Below, piece by piece: positions 54,805-63,661 of a DNA stretch of 64,000 nucleotides. Position numbers and translations under genes: made by a program. The stretch comes from Desulfatiglans anilini DSM 4660 (GTDB taxonomy: Bacteria > Desulfobacterota > DSM-4660 > Desulfatiglandales > Desulfatiglandaceae): positions 1 to 64,000 of the forward strand of contig NZ_AULM01000013.1 in the NCBI RefSeq assembly GCF_000422285.1, written 5' to 3'. Under the pieces are notes generated by a model. It did not search any database. It worked only from the letters and a program-made list of their open reading frames with translations, and was not told where the DNA came from. The number at the start of each line of letters is the position of its first letter. Within the stretch, counting starts at the first letter, position 1.

Positions 54805-55146
54805 ACGATCCCGTTTCCAGGCCGGAAATGAGGATTTTTTTCACACGCTGCGCGTGCTCAGTCCCGCCCTTGCAGCGCGGGTCCCGGTTTCTTCACACCC
54901 TGCGGGTGCCCAGTCCCAACGCTTCGTGGCGGGTCCCGGTTCAACCAATTTCAAGCAAATCAATCAGTTTTCATCCGAAAACGATTTCCTGGTAGAACCC
55001 CGTTTCCAATCCGGAAATGAGGATTTTTGGCCAATATCAAGGAAATCAAGCGTTTGCGCGGAGGCGACCTGCAGGTCGCCGCACAAGCAAACGTGCAGAT
55101 TGACGCCGAGATTGGCCAAAAAGACCATTTCCGGATGGAAACCGGG
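54805..55146 (+). repeat. Dispersed modular repeat, copy 8 (A-B-B-A-C)
   Basis: The largest forward copy, inserted between livH and the substrate-binding protein gene of module A. Two module B units have hairpin II versions CACGCTGCGCGTG (54844-54856) and CACCCTGCGGGTG (54896-54908), then module A and a module C with the 18-bp palindrome at 55063-55080. The module C part nearly duplicates that at 33.6 kb. It ends at the stop codon of the adjacent gene. Confidence 0.88.
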
Positions 55147-56424
55147 CTACTTCTTCATCCAGGGCGGGAGCTTCAGTTCCCCGGTGGCGGCGGCCTTCGG
55201 GAAGATGGTCACCCGCTGGCCGTCCTGCCATTGGATCCAGTTCCCGAGCACGCTCGTCTGGGGGTCATAGCCGTAGACGATCTGATGGTTCTCGTCGAAG
55301 CGGACCGTCCCGCGCACCAGTTGGAGGTCGGTCTTCAGGAGGGCGTCGATGACGGCCTCCTTGTCGAGGGTCCCGGCCCGCTGGATGGCGTCCGTCAGGA
55401 TGTACATGGTCTCGTACCCGCTCACGGACCCGGTGCTGCGCGGCGGCACGCCCCAGCGCTTCTCATAGGCCTCGTAATAGGCGCGGGACTTCGGGGTGAC
55501 ATCGGAGGGGGTCGCGCCGGCCTCCGAGAGGTTCACCACCACATAGGCGGTCTTCCCGCCCGTGGCCTCCCAGAAACCGGGGTCTTCAGCCGCCCCGATG
55601 AAGCCGAGCGGCAGCGCCGGCACTTCGAGGTCCGCCCATTGCCGGATCATGATGGAGGTCTCGGGGGCATACGCCCAGACGAAGAGCACCTGCGCGCCCG
55701 ACTTCTTGCACTCGGTCAGGGGCACCGTGTAGTCCGTGGTGCCGATCGGGTGCTTGTCGTATCCGGTGATCTCCCATCCCATGGCCTTCGCCTTCTCTTC
55801 CACGATCTGCGCAGCCTTCCGGCACATGAGGCTGTCGTCGATGGAGATGAACAGCCTATTGAAGCCGTGGTTTTCCTTGAGGCTGGTCAGGAGGTCCAGG
55901 GCCTCTTTGACATACCACTTCACGCTGCCGCTCGCCCGGAAGGAGTGCTTGTATTTTTCCCGGTTCTCGGCGACTTTCTGATCCCAGGTGGGGGTGTAGG
56001 AACCGATCCCCACGATGTCCACGATCCCGTACCGGGCGTAAAGGTCCATCGCGGCGATCGAGCACTCCGACATACAGGGGCCGCCGGCGATGAAGTGGGC
56101 CTTGGTGTCGAGGATCAGCTTCTCGATCGCCAGGAGCACGTCGCGGGCCGGCACGCCCGGCTCTTCATCCCGGCTGTCGATGATCTCGAGTTTGATGGGC
56201 CGTTTCTCGCCGCCCACATTGACGCCCCCGGCGGCATTGATCTCCTCGGTCGCGAGCACCATCCCCCGCTCGCCGTTCTGCCCATAGCCGCTCGCCCTCG
56301 GAATCGGCGCGCCGACGATGATGGGATCCGCGGCCGCAGCCGGATCAGGGCCCGCGGGAACCGACCAGAGGGCCGCGCACACCAGCACCAAAAAGACCTT
56401 CCCCAGACAGCTCGCTACCTTCAT
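55147..56424 (-). CDS. Liv-type substrate-binding protein, module A
   Basis: A 425-residue periplasmic binding protein of the branched-chain amino acid family. The signal peptide runs to about residue 33 (LVLVCAALWSVPAG...AAA), and the first strand is IIVGAPIPRASGYG. The ATG follows a strong AGGAGG site. It ends LPPWMKK, as the module B copy does. It supplies the transporter with a ligand; the adjacent acyl-CoA ligase suggests a carboxylic acid. The stop lies at the edge of the intergenic repeat. Confidence 0.92.
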   Translation of the reverse strand: MKVASCLGKVFLVLVCAALWSVPAGPDPAAAADPIIVGAPIPRASGYGQNGERGMVLATEEINAAGGVNVGGEKRPIKLEIIDSRDEEPGVPARDVLLAIEKLILDTKAHFIAGGPCMSECSIAAMDLYARYGIVDIVGIGSYTPTWDQKVAENREKYKHSFRASGSVKWYVKEALDLLTSLKENHGFNRLFISIDDSLMCRKAAQIVEEKAKAMGWEITGYDKHPIGTTDYTVPLTECKKSGAQVLFVWAYAPETSIMIRQWADLEVPALPLGFIGAAEDPGFWEATGGKTAYVVVNLSEAGATPSDVTPKSRAYYEAYEKRWGVPPRSTGSVSGYETMYILTDAIQRAGTLDKEAVIDALLKTDLQLVRGTVRFDENHQIVYGYDPQTSVLGNWIQWQDGQRVTIFPKAAATGELKLPPWMKK

Positions 56425-56552
56425 ACCAGCCTCCTTTTTTGGACAACACTTGGAAAAAACGGTTGACGGTCCAATGAAACATCGGGATCACCCCTCTTCG
56501 ATCGGCCTCAGGGGCGCCGACGAAACGCAAGCTCGACGGGTCCACGCCGGGC

Positions 56553-56637
56553 GGCGCTCATCCCGCCCATGAATGCCGCGGCGATCGGAGGGATGAAAAA
56601 CCTCATGGCGAACAGAGGCACGCCCGGCCAGCCGCAG
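56553..56637 (-). pseudogene. Decayed livM fragment
   Basis: About 85 bp read leftward as CGWPGVPLFAMRFFIPP, then IAAAFMGGM, matching the LivM stretch YGWLGLSMFAMDFSILP, IAATVMGGM. The nucleotide alignment to 53001-53084 needs no gap. It lies between the module A substrate-binding protein and response regulator 1 and has no start. It marks an earlier Liv copy that has mostly been lost. Confidence 0.75.
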
Positions 56638-56686
56638 ATGATCGGCCGCGGCCAGGCTCACCAGCGGGGATAGCGCCGGCTGCGGG

Positions 56687-57208
56687 CTATCGCTTGAGAA
56701 TGGTCGGTGAAGGCTCGTACCGCCCCTCCTGAACATCTTGCCAGAACTGCTTCCGATCCTTCTCCCAGCCCTTCCCGAAGGACGATGCAAAGACCCCGCC
56801 CAGCCGTTCGAAGAGCCGCTTCCATCCGGCCTGATGGCTCAGGGTGAGCACGTCTTCCAGAAAGGGGACGATCTGAGAGAGCTTTTCTTTCGGCAGATAG
56901 GCCCGGGCGCCGAGCTCGATCGATTTTTGGAGGGCCTCCCGGTTGAAGGCCTGCGCGGTCAGCATCACCGCCGGGAACCCCATGTGGACGGCGGTGTCGA
57001 GGAGTTCGAAGCCGCGCACCCCCATGATGTCCAGGATCACCAGATCGTAGGTCCAGGAGTGCAGCAGCTGCTGAGCCCTCTCATAGTCCAGGGCCCGGTC
57101 GATCAGGAGCCCCTCGAAGCCTTCCAGCTGCTCTTCGAGCGCGTCGAGGACGTCGGGTTCATCGTCGACGATCAGGATATGCTTGTTGTTCAGGATGCTT
57201 TCAGGCAT
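56687..57208 (-). CDS. Single-domain response regulator 1 with conserved C-terminal tail
   Basis: A 173-residue protein with an N-terminal receiver domain (to about residue 125): acidic pair D15-D16, phospho-acceptor D60 in ILDIMG, T84 and K107. There is no DNA-binding or enzymatic output domain; instead a tail of about 45 residues (LGGVFASSFGKGWEKDR, then a FWQDVQEG stretch) is shared with response regulator 2 and a remnant near glyS. The tail may bind a partner. Located beside the Liv modules, it may control them through protein interaction. Confidence 0.87.
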   Translation of the reverse strand: MPESILNNKHILIVDDEPDVLDALEEQLEGFEGLLIDRALDYERAQQLLHSWTYDLVILDIMGVRGFELLDTAVHMGFPAVMLTAQAFNREALQKSIELGARAYLPKEKLSQIVPFLEDVLTLSHQAGWKRLFERLGGVFASSFGKGWEKDRKQFWQDVQEGRYEPSPTILKR

Positions 57209-57838
57209 TCGAACGTGCTCCTTTCCTCATTCCGGCGTGGCCTTCGGACCCGCCGCGGAGCCGGGTGCATCATCAATTCCAGGAGTTCAAACGAACGGGT
57301 ATCAGACAGTTGAAACAAGACGCCATCCGGGTCGGCGCAGGACAAACACGCGGCTCGGCGCTGGAATCGGCTGAAGCGACCGTCCCGGATGGAAACCGAA
57401 AAAAAAGCAACGCTCTTGCCGCATGCGAAGCGCCGGAGCGGTTTTCGGCTGCCGGGTCGCGAGGCCTGTCCGCGGGGCGGCAGTCCTCGTGTGGAGGTTG
57501 GAATCCGCCCTGTCGAAAGACCTTGACGGGCAGAGCGAAAAACGCGCGCGCCGGAGGCGCGGAAAGCACCCCTCGCCGGGGGGGCATCATGTCCCGCCAG
57601 GGTGGGGCGATGGAACGGGGATTCGCTGCAGCCCCTTTCACGAGGCGCAAGAATCGCCTGAGAGACATCGAAAATGGAACGAGGAAACCAACACCCGGTG
57701 CAGCGGCACCGCCCTGGCGCACACAGGCGAACTGAACGCCCGCGGGTTGGAAGCGGGCGGGGCGGTCATGGCTGAGCCGCCTGCCGCCTGCGCTGGAAAC
57801 GGACGCCCCGGACGGAGCCCCGGCCGCACGGGACAGTC
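57209..57838. other. 630-bp gap between response regulators, no gene recognised
   Basis: Only atypical open frames occur here, with compositions that look antisense or random. GC-rich hairpin-forming runs lie near 57545-57580 (CGCGCC around GGA, and CCCC around TCGCC). No promoter or repeat of the dispersed family was identified with confidence. Confidence 0.5.
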
Positions 57839-58360
57839 TTATTTCTTCAGGATGACGGGGGCAGGCTGGTAGTTCCCCTCCTGCACCTCCTTCCAGAACG
57901 CCTCCCGATCCTTCTGCCATTCCTTGCCGAACTTCGACGTAAAAACCCCGCCCAGCCGGTCGAAGACGCGCTTCCAGCCGGCCTGGTGGCTGAGGGTGAG
58001 CACGTCCTCCAGAAAGGGGACGATTTCGGCCAGCTTCTCCTTAGGGAGGTAGGCCCGGGCGCCGAGTTCGACAGACTTCTCGAGCGCTTCGACCGAAAAC
58101 GCGTGGGCGGTCAGCATGACCGCCGGGAATCCGAGGTGCACGGCCGCGTTCAGGAGATCGAAGCCCCGCACCCCCATGATGTCCAGGATCACCAGATCAT
58201 AGCTCCAGGAGCGGAGCAGTTCGTAGGCGGTCTTGTAGTCGGTGGCCTTGTCGAAGACGAGCCCCTCGAATTCTTCGAGCTGCTCCTCCAGGGCCTCGAG
58301 CACGTCCGGCTCGTCATCGACCGCCAGAATACGCTTGTTGTTCAGAACACTCTCCCGCAT
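57839..58360 (-). CDS. Single-domain response regulator 2 with conserved C-terminal tail
   Basis: A 173-residue paralogue of response regulator 1, same length and layout: receiver domain with the acidic pair in AVDDEPD, phospho-acceptor aspartate in ILDIMG and a lysine in YLPKEKL, then the tail ending GWEKDR-like EWQKDREAFW. It follows the module B ligase gene by about 78 bp on the same strand, with a short repeat fragment between, so it is probably in that operon. The output partner is unknown. Confidence 0.87.
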   Translation of the reverse strand: MRESVLNNKRILAVDDEPDVLEALEEQLEEFEGLVFDKATDYKTAYELLRSWSYDLVILDIMGVRGFDLLNAAVHLGFPAVMLTAHAFSVEALEKSVELGARAYLPKEKLAEIVPFLEDVLTLSHQAGWKRVFDRLGGVFTSKFGKEWQKDREAFWKEVQEGNYQPAPVILKK

Positions 58361-58382
58361 CGCAGGATCCTCCTTCTAACTC

Positions 58383-58437
58383 GTATCCATCCGGAAATGA
58401 TTTTCCGGTAGAACCCAGCTTCCAATCCGGAAATTTC
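58383..58437 (+). repeat. Dispersed modular repeat, copy 9 (module A only)
   Basis: A forward fragment between response regulator 2 and the module B ligase gene. CCGGAAATGATTTTCCGG (58392-58409) is a near palindrome, followed by CCCAGCTTCCAATCCGG. It closely matches the fragment at 43573-43632. Confidence 0.7.
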
Positions 58438-58438
58438 G

Positions 58439-60100
58439 TCACATCTTCTTTTCCTTGGTGAGCCGGCGGCGCTCCTCGTCGCGGATCTCACGCCTCAGAA
58501 GCTTGCCGACCTTGGATTTCGGCAGCATGTCGCGGAACTCGATATAACTCGGCACCTTGTAGGAGGCCAGCCGCTCCCGGCAGAAGTTCAGGAGGTCGGC
58601 GCCGCTCACTCCGCGGGCGTCTTCCTTCAGCACGACGATCGCCTTGATCCGCTCGCCCACCTTTGGATCCGGCACGCCCACGACGCAGGCCCCGATCACG
58701 GTCGGATGGTTCTGCAGCACGGCCTCCACCTCGGAGGCCGAGACCCGGAAGGCCTTGTGCTTGATGATGTCGGCGGAGCGCTCCACGTACAGCAACTGGC
58801 CGTCTTCGTCCTGCTTGACGAAGTCCCCCATGCGGTAGAAGATCTTGTCGCCGATCTTGACATAGGAACTCTGGGTCTCATCGGGCTTCTTCCAGTATTC
58901 CTTGATCGTGTAGGGCGAAGTCACCAGGAGTTCCCCCGTCTCGCCCGTCGGAACGGGTTCGAGGGTTTCGGGGTCCGCCACCAGGCATTCGCGGCTTTCG
59001 AGCGGCAGGCCGATGGTGGTCGGCTTCGGGTTGCCGTCGATGCGGCTGTAGGTCACGTGCCCCGCCTCGGTCGACCCGTAGACCTGGTAGACGGGCACGC
59101 CGAAACGTTCCCTCCAGCGGTTGAAAACCTCCCGCGGCAGGACGTCGCCGCCGCAGTAGCAGTAGACCAGCGAACTGATGTCATAGCGTTCGAGGCGGTC
59201 GTTTTCGAGGATCATCCGGTAGAGGGCCGGCACCCCCAGCATCCACCGGATCCGGTGCCGCTCGATCGTCTCGAGGATCGCGTCCACCTGCGGCATGGGC
59301 ATGAGCGCCGTGCAATTCCCCTTGTTGAGTCCAAGCGCCATGAAGAGCCCGAGCGCCATGATGTGGAAGAGCGGGTTGACGGCGATGTAGCCGTCCTCGC
59401 CTTCCTTGAGGTGGTCCGCCGCCACGTCCTCGGTGACATCGTTCACATAGGAGGTCATGCCGATGTGGTTGCCCGGGACCCCCTTCGGAAAACCGGTCGT
59501 GCCGCCCGTGTACAGAATGTAGGAGAGGTCCTTCCACGGGTCGATCGCGGGGGACTTTGCGAGCGGTGCATGCTTGAGGAGGGACCGGAAGGAATGAATC
59601 TTGGTGCTCTTTTCCCACTTTCCGTGCGGGATCTTGTCGAACAGGACCCCAAGGGCCCTTTTCCAGGGCGGCAGGAGATCGACCAGATTCGTGACGATCA
59701 CCCGCTTGAGGCCGGTCTTCTCGAGGACCTCCTGCACATAGCAGAAGTTCGTGTCGAGGCAGATCACCGTTTCCACCTCGGCATCCTTGATCATATACTC
59801 GATCTCGAACGAGGTGTAGATCGGCGAGACCGGCACCAGGACCGCCCCGAGCTTCTGGATCCCGAGGTAGGCGATGACCCACTGCACGCAGTTGCTGATG
59901 TAGATCATCACCCGGTCGCCCTTGCGGACCCCCATCTCCTCCAGTGCCCCGGCAAACCGCTCACTGAGATTCCGCAGACGGGAAAAGGAGAAGACCTCCC
60001 CGAGATAGAGCACCGCCGGCCGGTCGCCGTAGCGCTCGCACATGCGGTCGAACCGCGTGAAGGTCACCTCCCGCGCCAGCTCCTCCGGACTGATTTTCAT
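58439..60100 (-). CDS. AMP-forming acyl-CoA ligase, module B
   Basis: A 553-residue ANL-superfamily ligase, paralogous to the one at 49628-51262. The P-loop is [30 protein letters not shown] and the catalytic lysine in [10 protein letters not shown] are in place. It lies about 54 bp after livF of module B. The YGSTEAG versus YGATEVG difference from module A and changes around the acyl pocket suggest different substrates for the two ligases. Confidence 0.9.
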   Translation of the reverse strand: MKISPEELAREVTFTRFDRMCERYGDRPAVLYLGEVFSFSRLRNLSERFAGALEEMGVRKGDRVMIYISNCVQWVIAYLGIQKLGAVLVPVSPIYTSFEIEYMIKDAEVETVICLDTNFCYVQEVLEKTGLKRVIVTNLVDLLPPWKRALGVLFDKIPHGKWEKSTKIHSFRSLLKHAPLAKSPAIDPWKDLSYILYTGGTTGFPKGVPGNHIGMTSYVNDVTEDVAADHLKEGEDGYIAVNPLFHIMALGLFMALGLNKGNCTALMPMPQVDAILETIERHRIRWMLGVPALYRMILENDRLERYDISSLVYCYCGGDVLPREVFNRWRERFGVPVYQVYGSTEAGHVTYSRIDGNPKPTTIGLPLESRECLVADPETLEPVPTGETGELLVTSPYTIKEYWKKPDETQSSYVKIGDKIFYRMGDFVKQDEDGQLLYVERSADIIKHKAFRVSASEVEAVLQNHPTVIGACVVGVPDPKVGERIKAIVVLKEDARGVSGADLLNFCRERLASYKVPSYIEFRDMLPKSKVGKLLRREIRDEERRRLTKEKKM

Positions 60101-60154
60101 AATCCCGCAAACTCCCGAAAAAAGGCTGAGAAAAGGTTTTCCGTCATCCTAGGC

Positions 60155-60907
60155 CTACGACTCGACCCCGAAGTAGGCGGAGCGCACATCCGGGTTGTCG
60201 AGCAGCGCCTGGCGCTCCCCTTCGAGCACCGCCGCCCCGTTCTCGAGGATGAAGGCGTAGTCTACGATGGGGATCACCGGCCGCGCATACTGCTCCGTGA
60301 CGATGATCGATAGCTGGCGCTCGTCGCGGATGACCCGTGTCGCCTTGACGAGGATCGCCTGCATCAGGGGGCTCAGGCCCATCAGCGGCTCGTCGAGGAG
60401 CAGGAGCTTCGGCTGCGCCATGAGCGCCCGCCCGATCGCCAGCATCTGCTGCTCCCCGCCGCTCAGAAACCCGCCGATGCGTTTGCGCAGCTTGACCAGG
60501 GGCGGGAAGAGTTTGAAGCAGTACTCTTCGGTCTCCCGCGCCTCGGCGGGCTTCGCCAGGTAGGCGCCGATGCGGAGGTTCTCGAGGACCGTGCTCTCGC
60601 TGAAGATGCGGCGCCGCTCGGGGCAGAGGATGAGACCCTTGCGGGCCCTCAGGCTCGGCTTGAGGCCGGAGATGTCCTCGCCCAGGTAGGTGACACTGCC
60701 GAGCACCGTGATCCGCTCGCCGCCGGCCATCGCCTCCTTTTTCCGGATGTCCTCCATGATGCCGGAGAGGGTGTACATGAGCGTGGACTTCCCGGCGCTG
60801 TTGGCGCCGAAGACCCCCACGATCCGCTTCTCCGCGCACGCGATGCTGACGTTGTTCAGGGCGAGCATGTTCTCGTAAAACACCATCAAGCCGGACGCCT
60901 CAAGCAT
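60155..60907 (-). CDS. livF: Branched-chain-type ABC transporter ATPase LivF, module B
   Basis: A 250-residue ABC ATPase with Walker A GANSAGKST, signature LSGGEQQ and Walker B LLLLDEPLMG. It has the same insert after the first helix as the module A copy. The start overlaps the stop of livG by 8 nt. It is one of two ATPases energising the module B transporter. Confidence 0.92.
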   Translation of the reverse strand: MLEASGLMVFYENMLALNNVSIACAEKRIVGVFGANSAGKSTLMYTLSGIMEDIRKKEAMAGGERITVLGSVTYLGEDISGLKPSLRARKGLILCPERRRIFSESTVLENLRIGAYLAKPAEARETEEYCFKLFPPLVKLRKRIGGFLSGGEQQMLAIGRALMAQPKLLLLDEPLMGLSPLMQAILVKATRVIRDERQLSIIVTEQYARPVIPIVDYAFILENGAAVLEGERQALLDNPDVRSAYFGVES

Positions 60908-61688
60908 AGGTCATCACCTCCGAAATCTCCTCGGACCCGAAGTAGGCCTCCTTCACCCGCGGATCCGCCATGACCTCCTCGGACGTCCCTTCGGTCAATT
61001 TCTCGCCGAAATTCATGACGACCACCCGGTTGGCCACCCGGAACAGCTCGCGCAGGCGGTGCTCGATCATCACGAGGGTGATCCCCTCCATCTGCAGCCG
61101 TTCGATCAATGGCACCATGCTGGCGATCTCGCTCATGCTGAGCCCCGAAAACACCTCGTCGCAGAGGATCACATCGGGCTTGAGCGCCAGGCAGCGCGCC
61201 AGCTCCAGGCGCTTCAGGTAGCCCGTCGGGAGGCTCGAGGCCATCTTGTAAGGGACGTAGGAATCGCGCTCGAAGCCGATCTCCTCCAGGATGTCGATGC
61301 TGACCGTGTTGCGGTCGCCGAGCTTTCCGCCGCCCCGCCAGCCGCCGGTCCGCTTCGAACGCGGCGAGAAGAGGGGGATCACCAGGTTCTTGTAGGCGGG
61401 CAGACTGTAATAGGGCCGCATGATCTGGAAGGTGCGCGCCACCCCCATGTCGGCGATCTTGTGCGGGGGCTTGCCGCTGATCTCCTTCCCGCGGAAGAAG
61501 ATCCTGCCCGAGCTCGGTTTGACGAAGCCCGTAATGCAGTTGACGATCGTGGTCTTGCCCGAGCCGTTCGGGCCGATGATCCCGAGGACGTCCCCCTGGT
61601 AAACATTGAAACTCAGACGGTTCAGGGCCAGGATCCCGCCGAAGGTCTTGGTCACCTCCCGGATCTCGAGGATCGGTTCTGCGCTCAT
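60900..61688 (-). CDS. livG: Branched-chain-type ABC transporter ATPase LivG, module B
   Basis: A 262-residue ABC ATPase, Walker A GPNGSGKTT. Like module A LivG it has the changed signature region (SLPTGYLKRLELARCLA) and the Walker B variant VILCDEVFSG. The ATG at 61688 overlaps the stop of livM by 4 nt; a start 12 bp upstream is also open. The ATPases probably pair so that canonical signature motifs come only from LivF. Confidence 0.9.
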   Translation of the reverse strand: MSAEPILEIREVTKTFGGILALNRLSFNVYQGDVLGIIGPNGSGKTTIVNCITGFVKPSSGRIFFRGKEISGKPPHKIADMGVARTFQIMRPYYSLPAYKNLVIPLFSPRSKRTGGWRGGGKLGDRNTVSIDILEEIGFERDSYVPYKMASSLPTGYLKRLELARCLALKPDVILCDEVFSGLSMSEIASMVPLIERLQMEGITLVMIEHRLRELFRVANRVVVMNFGEKLTEGTSEEVMADPRVKEAYFGSEEISEVMTYA

Positions 61689-62695
61689 ACCTTCACCCAC
61701 CTTTCGAACTGCTGGTATTTCCGGGTCCCGTAGACCATGAGCCCCTCACTGCGAAACACCACGAAGGCCATGAGGATGAGGGCATAAAAGACGATGCGCA
61801 AGGTCCCGAACGCCCTCAGAAGCTCGGAGACGGGCACCAGGATGAAACACCCGAGGACCGGCCCCACCAGCGTTCCGCCGCCGCCGATCACCGTCGCAGC
61901 AATGGGCAGAATGGAAAAATCGAGCGCGAAGAGGGAGATCCCGGACCACATGTAGATGTGTACGAGGCACGCCCCGCCAAGGCACCCGAGGCCCGAGGCG
62001 ATGAACACCCCCAGGGCCTTGTAGTAGGTCACATTCATGCCCGAGGCCCGCACCGCCTGATCGTTGTCCTTCACCGCGCGGAAGACCAGCCCGATGTCGA
62101 GGTTGACCAGACGCCGAACCCCGAAAAGAAAGAGGAGCACCAGCGCGATGACCAGATACTCCTCGACCCGCTGGCTCGGGAAGCTCTCGATGCCCATGAT
62201 GCCGTCGGTTCCGCCTAGGATGTCGAGGGCCTCGATGACCCTCGCCAGCAGCAAAGGGTACATCAATGTCACGATCGCGAAATACACCCCGCGCAGCGGC
62301 AGACACGGCAGGAGCAGCACCGTGCAGATGACCGCCCCGCACACCGTGGCGATCGGGACGGTCAGAAGGGGATGCAACCCGAAGGAGGTGTTGAGGATAG
62401 CGGCTATATAGCCGCCGACCCCGATGAAAAAGGCGCCTCCGAGCGACACCAGCCCGACGTAATGGGCCAGGAAGTCGAAACTCAGCGCCAGAAGCGCATA
62501 GATGCAGACGATGGAGACCACCCGCTGCCAGTAGAGGCTCGGCAGGATGAGCGGCAGCATGATGATGCCCAGGATCAGGACCAGCCGGGGCAGGGTCAGA
62601 TAGGACAACTCGCGCCAGGACATGAGGGCGTAGAGCCCGTCGGTGCGGACCTTGATCCCCCGGTCCAGCCGTTCTTTGCGACGCTGTTCGGTCAT
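61685..62695 (-). CDS. livM: Branched-chain-type ABC transporter permease LivM, module B
   Basis: A 336-residue permease of the same length as module A LivM. The coupling loop is RAVKDNDQAVRASGM and the end region FALDFSILPIAATVIGGGGTL. It starts 6 bp after livH. The basic N-terminal segment (RRKERLDRGIKVR) is shared with module A. Confidence 0.92.
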   Translation of the reverse strand: MTEQRRKERLDRGIKVRTDGLYALMSWRELSYLTLPRLVLILGIIMLPLILPSLYWQRVVSIVCIYALLALSFDFLAHYVGLVSLGGAFFIGVGGYIAAILNTSFGLHPLLTVPIATVCGAVICTVLLLPCLPLRGVYFAIVTLMYPLLLARVIEALDILGGTDGIMGIESFPSQRVEEYLVIALVLLFLFGVRRLVNLDIGLVFRAVKDNDQAVRASGMNVTYYKALGVFIASGLGCLGGACLVHIYMWSGISLFALDFSILPIAATVIGGGGTLVGPVLGCFILVPVSELLRAFGTLRIVFYALILMAFVVFRSEGLMVYGTRKYQQFERWVKV

Positions 62696-62701
62696 GAGTG
62701 C

Positions 62702-63568
62702 TTAAACCCTTTCCTCCAGTTCCTTCTGACGTCCGAAAAGACCCGAAGGGCGCAGGATCAGCGTGATGATGATCGCCAGGAGAGCGACCACCATCTGGAA
62801 ATGGGCCCCCAGGTAAACCACCGTGAAGATCTGGGCGAAGCCGATCAGGAAGGAGGCCACGACCGCCCCCATCCAGCTCCCCAAGCCGCCGACGATGCAG
62901 ACCGCGATGGCCAGGATCAGGACATCGTACCCCTTCTCGACCACGATGTTGCCGAGCGGCAGCAGCATGATAGCGGCGAGCCCGGCCAGCATGGCCCCGA
63001 AGCTCATCGCCACGACCGCCATCCGGTCCGAATCGATCCCGAGCATGAGAGAGGCCCGTTCATCCTGGGCCATCCCCCGCAGGGCCAGCCCCACCTTCGT
63101 GTAGTGCGTGAAAAGCCACAGAAAACCCACCACCGCCCCCCCGACCGCCACCACCAGGATCCTTTGCCAGTCGATCGGGATTCCCGCGATCGTCACACTG
63201 CCCTCGACGAAGACCGGCAGCGTGTAGGTCATGCCCTTGAACCCCCACCAGCGAAACCCTTCGATGATGGCGAGCCCCATCGCGTAGGACGCGATGATCT
63301 CGGATATCGCCATACCCCTGACGCGCACCAGGATCAACTGATAGATCAGGGCCCCGACGATGCCCGTGATGAGCATCGCCAGAAGGATGCTGAGGAAGTA
63401 GTTCAGGTGGAGCGTTCGGAGGAAACCCCAGGTGAGGAAGCCCGTTACGACGTACAAGGCGCCGTGGGCGAAATTGGGGACCCGGCTGATCCCGTACACC
63501 AGGGCGAAGCCGAGTGCCATCAGGGCCAGAGAAATGCTGTTGAAAATACCGTATATGAAGATATCCAT
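62702..63568 (-). CDS. livH: Branched-chain-type ABC transporter permease LivH, module B
   Basis: A 288-residue permease. GISRVPNFAHGA and the coupling loop RGMAQDERASLMLGI match module A LivH. The ATG at 63568 is preferred over a longer frame to 63640. The substrate-binding protein gene lies 93 bp upstream with no repeat in this module. Confidence 0.92.
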   Translation of the reverse strand: MDIFIYGIFNSISLALMALGFALVYGISRVPNFAHGALYVVTGFLTWGFLRTLHLNYFLSILLAMLITGIVGALIYQLILVRVRGMAISEIIASYAMGLAIIEGFRWWGFKGMTYTLPVFVEGSVTIAGIPIDWQRILVVAVGGAVVGFLWLFTHYTKVGLALRGMAQDERASLMLGIDSDRMAVVAMSFGAMLAGLAAIMLLPLGNIVVEKGYDVLILAIAVCIVGGLGSWMGAVVASFLIGFAQIFTVVYLGAHFQMVVALLAIIITLILRPSGLFGRQKELEERV

Positions 63569-63661
63569 GACGCCGCCCGAATGCCCTCCATTGGTTCGGG
63601 CCGGGCCGGCCGGCGCGTGTTCCGGCGGGCGGCCCGGCATGAAAAGCCGTCGACGGAACCG

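Noticed and set aside
57273-57920. A 215-codon leftward open frame between and over the response regulators
   Set aside because: Composition is Arg/Pro/Ala-rich with no motif, and it runs into response regulator 2 in another frame.
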